From the NCBI RefSeq assembly GCF_025232395.1, contig NZ_CP065938.1, positions 310,001-374,000 on the forward strand: a stretch of 64,000 bases of DNA. Reading direction: 5' to 3'. The position numbers were made by a program, and so were the translations under genes. The notes under the pieces are model-generated. The model searched no databases and had not been told where the DNA came from. It saw nothing but the letters and a program-made list of their open reading frames with translations. The stretch comes from Taurinivorans muris. GTDB lineage: Bacteria; Desulfobacterota; Desulfovibrionia; Desulfovibrionales; Desulfovibrionaceae. Shown piece by piece: positions 35,101 to 48,400 of this stretch. Every line of letters begins with the position of its first letter. Position 1 is the first letter of the stretch.

Positions 35101-36771
35101 CATAAAGTTTTGCCGCAAATAGCTGAGGTACGCCATACTATTGCAGGAGTGACGCTCATTTCTCCTCCTCCGCATCATGATATTTATTCCATTGAAGATT
35201 TAGCGCAGCTTATTTATGATTTACGTAAAATAAACAACCATGCAAAAATTTCTGTAAAGCTTGTTTCCGGAACCAATGTTGGCACCATAGCCTCCGGAGT
35301 CGCCAAGGCTGGTGCGGATATCATCGTCGTTTCAGGGCATGACGGCGGAACAGGAGCTGCTTTGCGGACTGCTGTCTCATATGTTGGACTGCCTTGGGAA
35401 ATAGGGCTTGCAGAAACACATGCGGCATTGCTTTTTAATAAATTTCGCAGTCGCGTTACGTTGCAAACGGACGGACAGTTGAGAACCGGCAAAGACCTTG
35501 TCATCGCAAGCATTTTGGGAGCGGAAGAATTTGCCTTTGGCACAAGCTTGCTTGTGGCTATGGGCTGCTGCCTTTTGCGAGTCTGTCATTTAGGAACTTG
35601 TTCAGTCGGCATTGCGACACAAGATGAAAATTTGTGTAAAAAATTTAAAGGCAGCCCTGATCATGTGGAACGTTTTCTGCGTTTCCTTGCGGAAGACTTT
35701 CGGGAAGAAATGGCGAGGCTTGGCATACGTTCGGTAAACGAATTGATAGGAAGAACGGATTTATTGTCTGTGGATACGCATAAATTTGTGGATGATAATT
35801 CTTCTTTATTGAGTAATCATTATGCGTTATGGCAAAATAAGCTTGAAAGTTTGAATTTTGAAAAACTGCTCTGTCCTTTGTCTTATACGCCAAGTTTTTC
35901 GGATCGCGTTCATCTTTGCAAAGAAAATAAGCTTGAAACGGAAATAAATGAAAAGGTTTTGCGTGAACTTTCTGCAAAGCGGTTGGCTTTTTATTCCGGA
36001 AAAATTAATAATACGGACAGAAGTATCGGTACGTGTCTTACAGCCCGAATTTTGGACGAATTTAATGCGCGTTTACCTGAAAAATGCGTTTCTGTTTCTT
36101 TAGCCGGCAATGCAGGGCAAAGTTTTGGAGCTTTTCTCACAAAAGAAATTTTTCTCTCGCTTCAGGGAGAAGCGAATGATTATGTGGGGAAAGGGCTTTC
36201 CGGCGGGATTATTGTTGTTAACCCTTATCATTTCGAACATGATGTTTTTGCTGAACAAACGGCAATAGGCAATGTTGCTTTGTATGGAGCGACAAAAGGA
36301 GAACTTTTTGCTGCGGGCTCTGCGGGAGAGCGTTTTGCCGTTCGTAACAGCGGAGCTCATGCAGTGGTTGAAGGTGTTGGTGATTATGCTTGTGAATACA
36401 TGACGGGAGGAATTGTTGTTGTACTGGGGCAAACGGGTTATAATTTCGGAGCAGGCATGACCGGAGGCATAGCTTATGTTTATGACAGAAGTGAAACCTT
36501 TTCTATGCGTTGCACTATGGAAACATTTGATATAGAAAGTGTTTGGCAGGAAAACGATATAAAAGAACTTCGGACACTACTTGAAAAACATGTACGTTAT
36601 ACAGAGAGTGCACTTGCAAAATTTATCTTGGATAATTGGCAAATGCAGGTTTCATTCTTTTTAAAAGTAATTCCTTTGGAATATAAGAAAGCGCTCGCGC
36701 GTATTAAAAATACAGAAAATTGTTATGCGGAAAGTATTTCCGGTACGGAAGAAGTTTATCCGCTTTATTAA
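32152..36771 (+). CDS. gltB: Glutamate synthase large subunit (GltB-type)
   Basis: A 1539-residue protein of full length for this subunit. The N-terminal class II amidotransferase domain begins after a short propeptide at Cys16 (HDACGVGF). A central domain follows, then the FMN barrel with SVKLVSGTNVGTIASGVAKAGAD and HDGGTGAA. The 3Fe-4S ligands are in CCLLRVCHLGTC, and the C-terminal GXGXG helix domain is present (LAGNAGQSFGAFL onward). It transfers the amide of glutamine to 2-oxoglutarate. No small subunit gene (gltD) lies beside it, so electrons may come from ferredoxin or a distant GltD. It is in an operon with glnN and followed by a stem-loop. Confidence 0.95.
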   Translation: MHNKSLFNPQIGHDACGVGFLAKIDAAPCHDLVLHAVQALGNMAHRGGSGSGCSNPDGAGILFAMPHDFMKKIWQKQCSDFPEQFAVGQFFFPQSEELAVKLETIIQEVLIKHNFHVLAWRTVPINTECIESEEMKNSLPCFRQALITDMALDKLVPVDDFERRLFIARRNIEFEIAARLSLVPRDCYVVSLSSQSIIYKGLIRGGKIADFYVDLLDIDFKAHFAVFHERYSTNTTPAWHLAQPFRTLAHNGEINTLSSNLFNMKMYEALLSSPLLGENIQYLKPIISSQGSDSAALDNVFEFLYQSGRSLCHTAMMLVPEPFGASYIMGQGKRAFYEYHAAVMPAWDGPAAFVFTDGKLLGASLDRNALRPCRYTITKDGLIVLASECGVLNIPAKNILKRGSLRPRKMLMVDFEQKRVITDTECKNAVIYSAPYIRWIKEKGIRLTDFALPTQRYEQKNSLLQEQLLFGLSADEIDEVIKPMFQNAQEPVASMGMDTPLAVLSQRPQLLFSYFKQRFAQVTNPPIDSLRESSAMSLTLFLGSRKNLLEESPEHYALLRLSHPILRKEDMVRLQYSEKEAVKPAFLDILFDISEIDPYNLELDKDKAGYLLEKGLNQFLQEAKNALLGGATLLILSDKNAGRYSAPIPSLLAVSALQQYLLENNLCHLCSIIVDSGEIRDSMQIAQLLAFGASAVCPRLAYDTIEYLTNENTFSSQTALNGQMDININNYITAMQKGLMKACSRMGISVLRSFVGGQFFEAVGLGEELINKYFCGITSKIGGIGLEHIAVDTLARHLKAFFYANDRKSPEQYGLYKLRKNGEKHLWSAKAISSLHTAVRENDSFAYKLYAKESNEADIPVTLRSLFTLKAQHPISLEDVEPAESILRRFVGAAMSFGSISKEAHEAIAVAFNRIGSRSNCGEGGEKKERSVIYENGDCAKSKIRQIASGRFGVTAEYLHDAEEIQIKMAQGAKPGEGGQLPAHKVLPQIAEVRHTIAGVTLISPPPHHDIYSIEDLAQLIYDLRKINNHAKISVKLVSGTNVGTIASGVAKAGADIIVVSGHDGGTGAALRTAVSYVGLPWEIGLAETHAALLFNKFRSRVTLQTDGQLRTGKDLVIASILGAEEFAFGTSLLVAMGCCLLRVCHLGTCSVGIATQDENLCKKFKGSPDHVERFLRFLAEDFREEMARLGIRSVNELIGRTDLLSVDTHKFVDDNSSLLSNHYALWQNKLESLNFEKLLCPLSYTPSFSDRVHLCKENKLETEINEKVLRELSAKRLAFYSGKINNTDRSIGTCLTARILDEFNARLPEKCVSVSLAGNAGQSFGAFLTKEIFLSLQGEANDYVGKGLSGGIIVVNPYHFEHDVFAEQTAIGNVALYGATKGELFAAGSAGERFAVRNSGAHAVVEGVGDYACEYMTGGIVVVLGQTGYNFGAGMTGGIAYVYDRSETFSMRCTMETFDIESVWQENDIKELRTLLEKHVRYTESALAKFILDNWQMQVSFFLKVIPLEYKKALARIKNTENCYAESISGTEEVYPLY

Positions 36772-36782
36772 TTGCAGAATAA

Positions 36783-36820
36783 AACAGTCTTATAGGGTAA
36801 TTCCTATAAGACTGTTATAA
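36783..36820. terminator. Bidirectional terminator between gltB and the NifA-like gene
   Basis: A perfect 14-bp stem: AACAGTCTTATAGG (36783-36796) with CCTATAAGACTGTT (36803-36816), loop GTAATT. On the minus strand it is followed by TTTTATTC; on the plus strand the T tail is poor (TATAAAA). It lies exactly between two convergent genes and probably serves both. Confidence 0.8.
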
Positions 36821-36837
36821 AAAGATGTTGATTCAGT

Positions 36838-38328
36838 TCATATCCTGAATTTTTTATAGTCTAATGCGTATTTTTTCATGCGTAATCCGAGCATGCGTTC
36901 GGTAATACCTAAGATTTTACAGGCTTTGACCATATTTCCTTTGCTGGTGTTTAATGCATTGACTATGAGTTCTTTTTCCACTTCCTCCAAATGTTCCTCT
37001 AACGTTTTTATTTGTTGTTCTGTTTGTTTTTTTGTTTGTTGCGTAATAAAATCCGGCAAGCTCTCAATTTCGATTATTCCTTTCTCATTGCTTAAAATAA
37101 TTGCACGCTCAACAATATTGGCAAGTTCTCTAACATTTCCGTACCATGGATAGGAAAGGAATTTTTCTATCACAGGTGTGCTGATTTTTATAATTCTCTT
37201 CTTGTTTTCCTTGCAAAATTTTTCAATGAAATAATTGGCTAAAGGGATGATATCTTCTTTTCGTTCACGCAGCGGGAAGGTGTATAAAGGGAATACGTTC
37301 AAGCGATAAAATAAATCTTCCCTAAATGTTCCTTTTTGTACCATTTCCGCTAAATTTTTATTTGTTGCCGCTATAATCCGCACATCAACCTTTAGGGTTT
37401 CCGATCCTCCTATCCGTTCAAACTCTTTTTCCTGCAGGATGCGCAATAGTTTTGCCTGCGTGGAAAGGCTCATGTCACCGAGTTCGTCAAGAAAAAGCGT
37501 TCCCGTATGCGCAAGTTCGAATTTTCCTTTATGCCTTTCATTTGCTCCTGTAAACGCTCCTTTTTCATATCCGAAAAGTTCGCTTTCTATCAGGCTTTCC
37601 GGCAGAGCGGCACAATTTATTTTTATAAACGGTTTTGAATTTCTCAGGCTTTTTCTTTGGATATAAGTTGCAATCAGTTCTTTGCCGGTTCCGCTTTCAC
37701 CTTGTATTAAAACTGTTGTATTAAAAGGGGCTACTTGGTTGATTTCATTAATAATTTTTTTCATTTTATTTGAATACGATATAAAAGGGAAATCATTTGG
37801 TATGGTTTTGCCTTGTCCGAATATGTTTTGACAGGTCGATAAACGGGGCATGATTAAATATGCAGCAAGCTGTAATAGTTCAATATCATGTTTTAATTGT
37901 TCTATGTTTCCATTTTCTCTGTCAGCGGAAAGCGTGGCTTTAACTTGTCCATTTAGAATAATCGGTACACAGATGAAAGAAATTACACGGTGCTCTAAAT
38001 CTCTTGCTTGTGTTCTGTTTAAAAAACGAGGTTCATTTTGCACATTGGGAATTATCATTGGTTTGCCTGAATTTGCCACTATTCCGATAATTCCTTCTCC
38101 TAATTTGTAATGGGCTTTTTCTATTTCATGATATTGTAACCCATAACCGGCTAACGCAATCATTTCTTCATGAATGGTATCTAAAAAGCAAAGTGTACAG
38201 CGAAGCAGACCGGAATATATTCCAATAGTTTTTAAGAACCGGTTGAAATATTCGGATAAAGGGCATTCTTTTGTATTGATTTGGATGAGCTTAGAGAAAA
38301 TTTCTAAATCAGGAGCATGGGTGTTCAT
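36838..38328 (-). CDS. NifA-like sigma-54-dependent transcriptional activator with GAF domain
   Basis: A 496-residue enhancer-binding protein. A GAF sensor domain (about 20-165) has YKLGEGIIGIVANSGKPMIIPNV and FICVPIILNGQVKATLS. The AAA+ domain (about 185-420) has the Walker A GESGTGKE, the GAFTGA loop that touches sigma-54, and LFLDELGDMS as Walker B. The C-terminal Fis-type helix-turn-helix is GNMVKACKILGITERMLGLRMKKY, close to that of NifA. It probably activates the glnN-gltB operon when nitrogen is short; 2-oxoglutarate sensing by GAF is known for NifA-type proteins but not shown here. The promoter and AAAGGA site are clear. Confidence 0.92.
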   Translation of the reverse strand: MNTHAPDLEIFSKLIQINTKECPLSEYFNRFLKTIGIYSGLLRCTLCFLDTIHEEMIALAGYGLQYHEIEKAHYKLGEGIIGIVANSGKPMIIPNVQNEPRFLNRTQARDLEHRVISFICVPIILNGQVKATLSADRENGNIEQLKHDIELLQLAAYLIMPRLSTCQNIFGQGKTIPNDFPFISYSNKMKKIINEINQVAPFNTTVLIQGESGTGKELIATYIQRKSLRNSKPFIKINCAALPESLIESELFGYEKGAFTGANERHKGKFELAHTGTLFLDELGDMSLSTQAKLLRILQEKEFERIGGSETLKVDVRIIAATNKNLAEMVQKGTFREDLFYRLNVFPLYTFPLRERKEDIIPLANYFIEKFCKENKKRIIKISTPVIEKFLSYPWYGNVRELANIVERAIILSNEKGIIEIESLPDFITQQTKKQTEQQIKTLEEHLEEVEKELIVNALNTSKGNMVKACKILGITERMLGLRMKKYALDYKKFRI

Positions 38329-38367
38329 GGTATTCCTTTATGATTATTTGACAAAAATGTAATAAAA

Positions 38368-38396
38368 AATATAAAATAAATACAACTTACTGTCAA
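38368..38396 (-). promoter_or_regulatory. Sigma-70-type promoter of the NifA-like gene
   Basis: On the minus strand TTGACA (38396-38391), a 17-base spacer and TATATT (38373-38368) lie about 40 bases before the start codon. This matches the ideal promoter layout, so the activator is probably made under ordinary growth. Confidence 0.72.
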
Positions 38397-38678
38397 CAAA
38401 TAAAAAATATCAACAATATTGTAAAATATTGAATAAACTTTTTTTTGTTGTCTTTTGGAATTGTATGGGCGTATTGAAAAATAATGATTTAGTAAACGTT
38501 AAAAAATTAAGTTGACAAGTTTGTAATTAAGGGGGATAAAGGAGTTTCCTGTTTGGGGTTTTTAGAGTTTTTTTATAGGAAGCTTTTTCTAGGAGCTTTT
38601 TTCGAGAAGTTTTTTTTGAGGGATTTCAAGGAATAAAGGGCATTTTGAAAAAATATTAAAAATTTTGAAAAAAAGTTC
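38397..38678. other. AT-rich region upstream of the rRNA promoter
   Basis: No gene is visible. From about 38559 to 38617 runs of 5-8 Ts recur every 13-15 bases, interspersed with AGNAG-like bases. They may be UP-element-like or bent DNA stimulating the ribosomal promoter. Confidence 0.4.
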
Positions 38679-38707
38679 TTGACAGCGGGAATGAAATAGT
38701 GCATAAA
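38679..38707 (+). promoter_or_regulatory. Candidate rRNA operon promoter
   Basis: TTGACA (38679-38684), a spacer of 17 bases, and CATAAA (38702-38707) as -10. It lies about 290 bases before 16S, with a GC-rich discriminator-like GCACTTCGCG just downstream, as often seen at stringently controlled rRNA promoters. Confidence 0.6.
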
Positions 38708-38912
38708 CGCACTTCGCGACTGAGAGAAATTTCAGAACGGTTCTTTGCCGGTCCGGCAGGGAGCGGAGAAATTCCGGGTTTGCAAACCGTGGAAGCGGTT
38801 TAGGGATACGGACTTTTGTTTTTGAGTTTTTCGGGGTTGTGCGGGCCGATACCATGCAGGTTGGCCGAAGAATGGTTCCGGCGGCGTAGGTCGGTTGGGA
38901 CGGGTCATTGAC

Positions 38913-38930
38913 AATTGAAGAGCGAAATGG
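38913..38930 (+). other. 16S processing stem, 5' strand
   Basis: The stretch AATTGAAGAGCGAAATGG pairs nearly perfectly with 40551-40567 after 16S, forming the long helix cut by RNase III in pre-rRNA maturation. Confidence 0.65.
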
Positions 38931-38995
38931 AATAAAATAAAGAGCTTTGAGTTCAATTGTTTGAATTATTGTAATTCAGACGGAATCATATTTTT

Positions 38996-40541
<1,546 letters not shown>

Positions 40542-40550
40542 AAGAGCATT

Positions 40551-40567
40551 CCATTCGTTCTTCAATT
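40551..40567 (+). other. 16S processing stem, 3' strand
   Basis: CCATTCGTTCTTCAATT, complementary to 38913-38930 with one bulge, closing the 16S precursor stem. Confidence 0.65.
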
Positions 40568-40822
40568 ACGATACGCAAGGGTATCTTTGCGGATTGTATG
40601 AAACCTTACAGAACAGACCACACGTGAAAGCTGTAGGGTGCTTTAGCAAGGGCAAGTTATTTTGTCATTCAAGATAATTTGTAGGTTAAGGCAAGCTTTT
40701 GTGAAGCTGTTTTTGTTTTAGACAAGGAAGTTGAGTTTATCTCGAGGGAGTGTATCAAGACATACATGACCGAGAGAGAAACGAGACTGACGCGGTATAA
40801 GACAAAAAAAGCGAGCAAAAAA

Positions 40823-40899
<77 letters not shown>

Positions 40900-40905
40900 C
40901 AAATC

Positions 40906-40981
40906 GGGGGCGTAGCTCAGCTGGGAGAGCATCTGCTTTGCACGCAGAGGGTCGGGGGTTCGATTCCCTTCGCCTCCACCA
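40906..40981 (+). tRNA. tRNA-Ala (TGC anticodon)
   Basis: A 76-base cloverleaf six bases after tRNA-Ile. The acceptor stem GGGGGCG pairs with CGCCTCC (one G-U), the anticodon TGC lies in CTTTGCACG, the T loop is GTTCGATTC, and CCA is encoded. Confidence 0.97.
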
Positions 40982-41071
40982 TTGAAACAAGTTTGGCAGA
41001 AGGAATAAGTAGCCTTATTATTTTTATCCGAATTTGTTTCGGCAGTAACGCAAGTTACGGTTCTTTGACAA

Positions 41072-41106
41072 TTGAACAGAAAAAGAAGAAGACAAGTTTT
41101 TTTGAG

Positions 41107-41112
<6 letters not shown>
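41072..41112 (+). other. 23S processing stem, 5' strand
   Basis: The stretch from ATTGAACAGAAAAAGAAG to GAGACAAG is complementary to about 44011-44051 after 23S (CTTGTTTCTCAAAAAC through TTCTTTTTCTGTCAAT). Together they form the 23S precursor helix for RNase III. Confidence 0.65.
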
Positions 41113-44020
<2,908 letters not shown>

Positions 44021-44088
44021 CTCAAAAACTTTTCTTCTTTTTCTGTCAATTATATATTTTGCTCGCCGCACGGCTTGAGCATCAAATT

Positions 44089-44208
44089 TGGTTTAGTGTC
44101 CATAGAGAAGAGGGTATACCCGACCCCATTCCGAACTCGGAAGTCAAGCTCTTCTTCGCCGATGATACTGCAGTCTTTATTGTGGGAAAGTAGGACGACG
44201 CTAAACCT
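44089..44208 (+). rRNA. rrf: 5S ribosomal RNA
   Basis: About 120 bases whose ends pair: GGTTTAGTGTC with GACGCTAAACC. The middle contains the conserved CGACCCCATTCCGAACTCGG loop. It follows 23S by about 70 bases. Confidence 0.94.
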
Positions 44209-44237
44209 TTTTTTATTTAATTCCTTTCATCCCCCAA

Positions 44238-44265
44238 CCGCCTGCATAAAAAAGCAGGCGGCTTT
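44238..44265 (+). terminator. First stem-loop after 5S (likely rRNA terminator)
   Basis: CCGCCTGC (44238-44245) with GCAGGCGG (44254-44261), loop ATAAAAAA, followed by CTTTAAAATT. Confidence 0.7.
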
Positions 44266-44282
44266 AAAATTGTGTGACATGT

Positions 44283-44377
44283 AAAGCAACTGTATAAAAC
44301 AGTTGCTTTGCCAAACCCTATCCCCAAACAGCCCTTCATAAACAAATGAAAGGGCTGCTTGGAGATAGGGGTGGTTT
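44283..44377. repeat. Two further inverted repeats behind the rRNA operon
   Basis: AAAGCAACTG (44283-44292) pairs with CAGTTGCTTT (44300-44309), a perfect 10-bp stem. Right behind, CAAACC, CTATCCCC and AGCCCTTCAT pair outward-in with ATGAAAGGGCT, GATAGGGG and GGTTTG, forming a long imperfect hairpin (44312-44377). With the first stem-loop they make a triple barrier at the border to the accessory island. Confidence 0.65.
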
Positions 44378-44492
44378 GTAAGTTGATACGTTTTTCTCAC
44401 CTGTATTTCTTGCTTTTGGGGGGAGCAATTAAGACGTGTTTCTAAATTTATTTATTATCTTAACTTATATAAAAAAATTAGGCTCTAGACCA

Positions 44493-45146
44493 TCACTTTT
44501 TATTTTTGAAGTAAAGTTTTTCCATAAAAACAGCAAAATTTTCATTTCTGAGGTTAAATCTACATTCACATTCTTTTAAATGCAATATAAATTTTTCATC
44601 CGTCAGACCATTGAATTTCGCCAATCGTTTTTTAGCAAAACTCCAGAAGCTTTCTATACCGTTCACATGTGATTTCCCTCGCGCAAATTCGTTTTCATGG
44701 TGGAATACTCTGTAATGGGTGTAACCATTCAAAATAAGACCGTCATATGCTTTCTAGCCGTCTGTATGGATAGGAACCTTCAAGGATTTTTCCTTGTATT
44801 ATAGGCAATAACTCTTCCCTTGAACATCTTGGAACTATGCTAACAAAAACTTTTCCCTCACGCTTCAGGACTCCAAAAACAGGCGTCTTGCCGGCAGCTC
44901 CGCGACCTCGCTTACCTCTCACTCTTTTGGCTCAGAAATAGCTTTCGTCAAGTTCAAATATTCCAAGCTCTTTTTGATGTTTTTGAATACTGTCTTCAAG
45001 AATTAACTCACGAAATTCTATGAAATAATTGTTAACAGTTTTACGATTTAACTTTAATAATTCACTTGTTGCAGTGACAGTTAACTCCATTAAAAAACAG
45101 TTAATAATTTTTCTAATTTATACTTACTTAATTTGGTGAATTTCAT
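44493..45146 (-). pseudogene. IS1595-family transposase pseudogene
   Basis: Frames joined on the minus strand give LSKYKLEKLL, TATSELLKLNRKTVNNYF, KELGIFELDESYF, RGKRGRGAAGKTPVFGVLKR, PRCSREELLPIIQGKILEG and then the open 3' part ending FMEKLYFKNKK. The DDE-type ISXO2-like transposase is thus inactive. Confidence 0.82.
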
Positions 45147-45165
45147 TATTTGGTGAATTTCATTA
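45132..45165. repeat. 17-bp perfect tandem duplication at the start of the decayed transposase
   Basis: TTTGGTGAATTTCATTA occurs twice without gap (45132-45148, 45149-45165). It doubles the start codon region of the pseudogene and is not a multiple of three, so it also disrupts upstream reading. Nothing recognisable follows between the element end and 45442. Confidence 0.85.
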
Positions 45166-45442
45166 CTCTTAATCATAATCTCGAAAAAAATAATGTTCAA
45201 GAGCTAATTCTTAGGAAAAAGTAACACGTTTAATTAAATATCTTTGTTATAAAATATTTCTAGATGCCTGAAACAGCTAATGTTTTGGAGGCGGGTACAG
45301 TTACGATGTTATCTAATTAAAGTTATTTTATCTAATTAATTGCTATGATAAGCATGAGTTGGAAACAGACTGTAAACCGACTGTGTATTATGTATGATGA
45401 TATGATAACAACAGAATACGAGAAATTTTGTGAAACAGATTT

Positions 45443-48400
45443 TTACATGGCAATCTGTACAGCGTTTTCTTTGATTTGGTTTATGATTTGGACAAGGGCT
45501 TCTTGAGTTTTGTCATCAAAGAGGCGGAAAAAGCCTGCAGGTTTGTCAAAAGGAGCTTTCAGAAGTTCCTCTGTGTTTTCCATATAGCCATTTTGAATGA
45601 CATAATTGATGATTTTATGCACAAAGGCTATTTGGTTCTGGTTGAGGGATGAGTCATTAATAAAGGCGGAAAATGCCTGCATGGCGGCTTCACGGTCAAG
45701 TTTGGCTATTTTACGGATAAGCAGGCCGAAAGGCGTGTTGCCGTATTCTCTTGCATAATCGGTTTTGCTTCCCAGTTCGCAGGTCAGCACGCGTTCAAGC
45801 TCCTGATAATCGCCTTTGCTTAGGGGAATATTGTGGGTCAGATTGTAAATGGCAAGGGTATTTGGGTGTTCGTTGACATATCTGTTCACTTTTGCCCGAT
45901 AATCTTCAAAATCATAGGCGGAATTCAAAGGGTTCCCTTCCTGAACGTCAAGCACAGGGTCATGCAGTTTGGTGACGACAAGTTTGTTTTGTTTCTCGTC
46001 ATTATCCAGAAAACGCATAAGTTCCCGAAGTTCTATACGGATTTTTTCAAGCATAAGCACATCGCACTCCGCAAAAAAGTTTTCGGAGTTAATGGCTTTG
46101 ATTAATTCCAGTTTTTCTTTGACTTGAGGAATGGTGGTTTTCTTTTCCAGCACAGAGGCTATTTTTTTGAGCTGTTTTTGGGCTTTTTTCAAGTTTTTGG
46201 AATGTTCCATGCAATCCAGCATAAGCCCGTACATGAGATTGTCAAAGAGTTTGGCTGCCTCGTCCCTGTCATTTGACCACACAAGCGGAGCGATGATTGT
46301 CGCCAGTTCGCTTTTGCTTTCTTCGTTCAGGCAGAGAAAACTTTCTTCTTTTTGATATTTGATTACATGCCGAAGCTGCAATTTTACGGCGATAAGTTCC
46401 GTATTCAGGGAGAGGATTTGCCCCCGGCACACCTCAACGAGTTCTTTTCGCCATGTCTGGCTTGCGTCATCGGAAAATGCGCTGTCCTGCAATGCCGTAA
46501 TAAGGCGGATTTGTTTACCGAAAATGTTTTCCGTGATGGATTTTGTTTCCCTTGCTTCAAAGTCTTTCTTATTGACACGGAAAAATTCAAAGTTTGCACA
46601 GTAGTCAAAAATCAGAAAACGGCGTTTGTCTATATACTCTCCGTCAATTTGATCGGAGCAGGAAAGCCCTTTGCACAGCCTTGTTCCCCGTCCTATCATC
46701 TGCCAGAATTTTGTTTTTGAGCGGACTTTTTTGAAAAACACCAGATTTACAATTTCAGGCACGTCTATGCCCGTGTCCAGCATATCAACGGAAACGGCTA
46801 TATGCGGTTCTTTTTCGGGCTGTTTGAAATCGTCAATAAGGCTCTGTACATAGGCATCGTCACAAACCACACGGCGGGCAAAGGTTCCGCCGTACTGCGG
46901 ATACAGTTTGTTGAAACACTGCACAATAAAATCAGCATGGCGTTTGTTTTGGGCAAAAACAACGGTTTTTCCCAAACGGTCACCGCCTGCAGTCCGAATG
47001 CCTTTTTCCATTAAATCCTGCAGGACGATTTTCACGGTTTCTTCATTGAAAACAAATCTGTTCATCGCTTCGGAAGGGATATATTCGGGCGTCAGACCGT
47101 CCTCGGTGAAATCTTCTTCAAAGCGTTCCTTGTCTTTTTCGGAAAGTTCGTCATAATGTATGCCGTCGTCAAGGAATTTTGTTTTTACTTCATAATTGTA
47201 ATAGGGAACAAGGTATTTGTCCGTATGCACTGCGGTTTCATAATCATAGGCATAGGTGGGCAAACCGTGTTCCATTTCAAAAAAATCATAGGTGTTGCGG
47301 TCCACATCGGTTTTGGGCGTGGCGGTGAGCCCCACAAGCACGGCATCGAAATATTCAAAAATGGCACGGTATTTTTTGAAAATGCTTCTGTGGCTTTCGT
47401 CAATGATAATCAAATCAAAATGGGCAGGACTGAAAAGTTCCCGTCCGTCCTTAGAATTAACGTTGTTCACGGCGTTGAGCAGGGTGGGATAGGTGGAAAA
47501 TATGATTCTTGCGTTTTTGTCGTCCTTGCCCATGCACAAATTGCAAAGGGTCGTATCGGGCAGATAAGTTCTGAAATCGTCTTTCGCCTGTTTGACCAAA
47601 GCCGTGCGGTCTGCCAGAAAAAGCACGTTGGTAAGCCGATTGGCTCGGCTCAGAACGTCCACAAGGCTTGAGGAGGTGCGGGTTTTGCCCGTGCCTGTTG
47701 CCATAACCAACAAAAACTTGCGTTCTCCCTTTTCCAGACCGTCGCAGACTGCCCGTATGGCTTCTTTTTGATAATAACGGTCGGTGATTTTGTCGTTTAT
47801 GGGATATTCAAGCAGGCTTTTGGGAGCGTTTTCAAACTGTTCACGGCGTGTCATCAGCCTGTGCAAATCGCTTTTGCCGAAAATGCCGCTTACTTTGCGG
47901 GGCGGAAGTTTGCTGTCCCAAAAATACGTTTCAAAACCGTTGGTCAGAAAAATAAAGGGACGACGGGTAAATTTCCGTTCCAGACAGTCGGCATATAACT
48001 GGGCTTGACGTTCGCCCGTTTTCGGGTCTTTGCTTGCGCGTTTGGCTTCCACTACGGCAAGAGGCAAAGCATCATCATCAAACAACACATAATCGCACCA
48101 GCCCGTTTGTCCTTGGATAGCTGCCATATCCTGCACTTCATATTCTTCCGCCACATTGGCTTTCTCGCCGTCAAAACGCCAGCCGATTTGCTTTAAATCC
48201 ACATCGATAAAGATTTTACGGGTGGCAAATTCCGATATGTTTTCGCTGTGGAAAGTACGGGTGTTTTTGTGCTCTTCTTTTTCTGCCGTGTATTTTGCGG
48301 AAAGATTCTGTATCTGCTTTTGCAGTTTTTCTATTTCCGCTTCTTTTTGCCTGAGGTTTTCTTCTTGTTCCTTGATTTTGCGGGTATCGGCAATTTGGGA

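Larger units (their letters stand above)
44481..45204 (-). mobile_element. Decayed IS1595-family insertion sequence
   Basis: Its transposase reads with high similarity to the intact copy at 63.2-63.9 kb but is interrupted by several frame changes and stops: the start is doubled, there is a stop where the intact copy has GARRVGGKRGRG, and a shift near the HTDGWRAYDG region. Only the last 79 codons (44493-44732, MNGYTHYRVFHHENEF onward) stay open. The end at 44481 (GGCTCTAGACCATCAC) resembles that of the intact copy, and TCAAGAGC (45197-45204) marks the other end. The size agrees with the intact element plus a 17-base duplication. It is oriented opposite to that copy. Confidence 0.8.
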
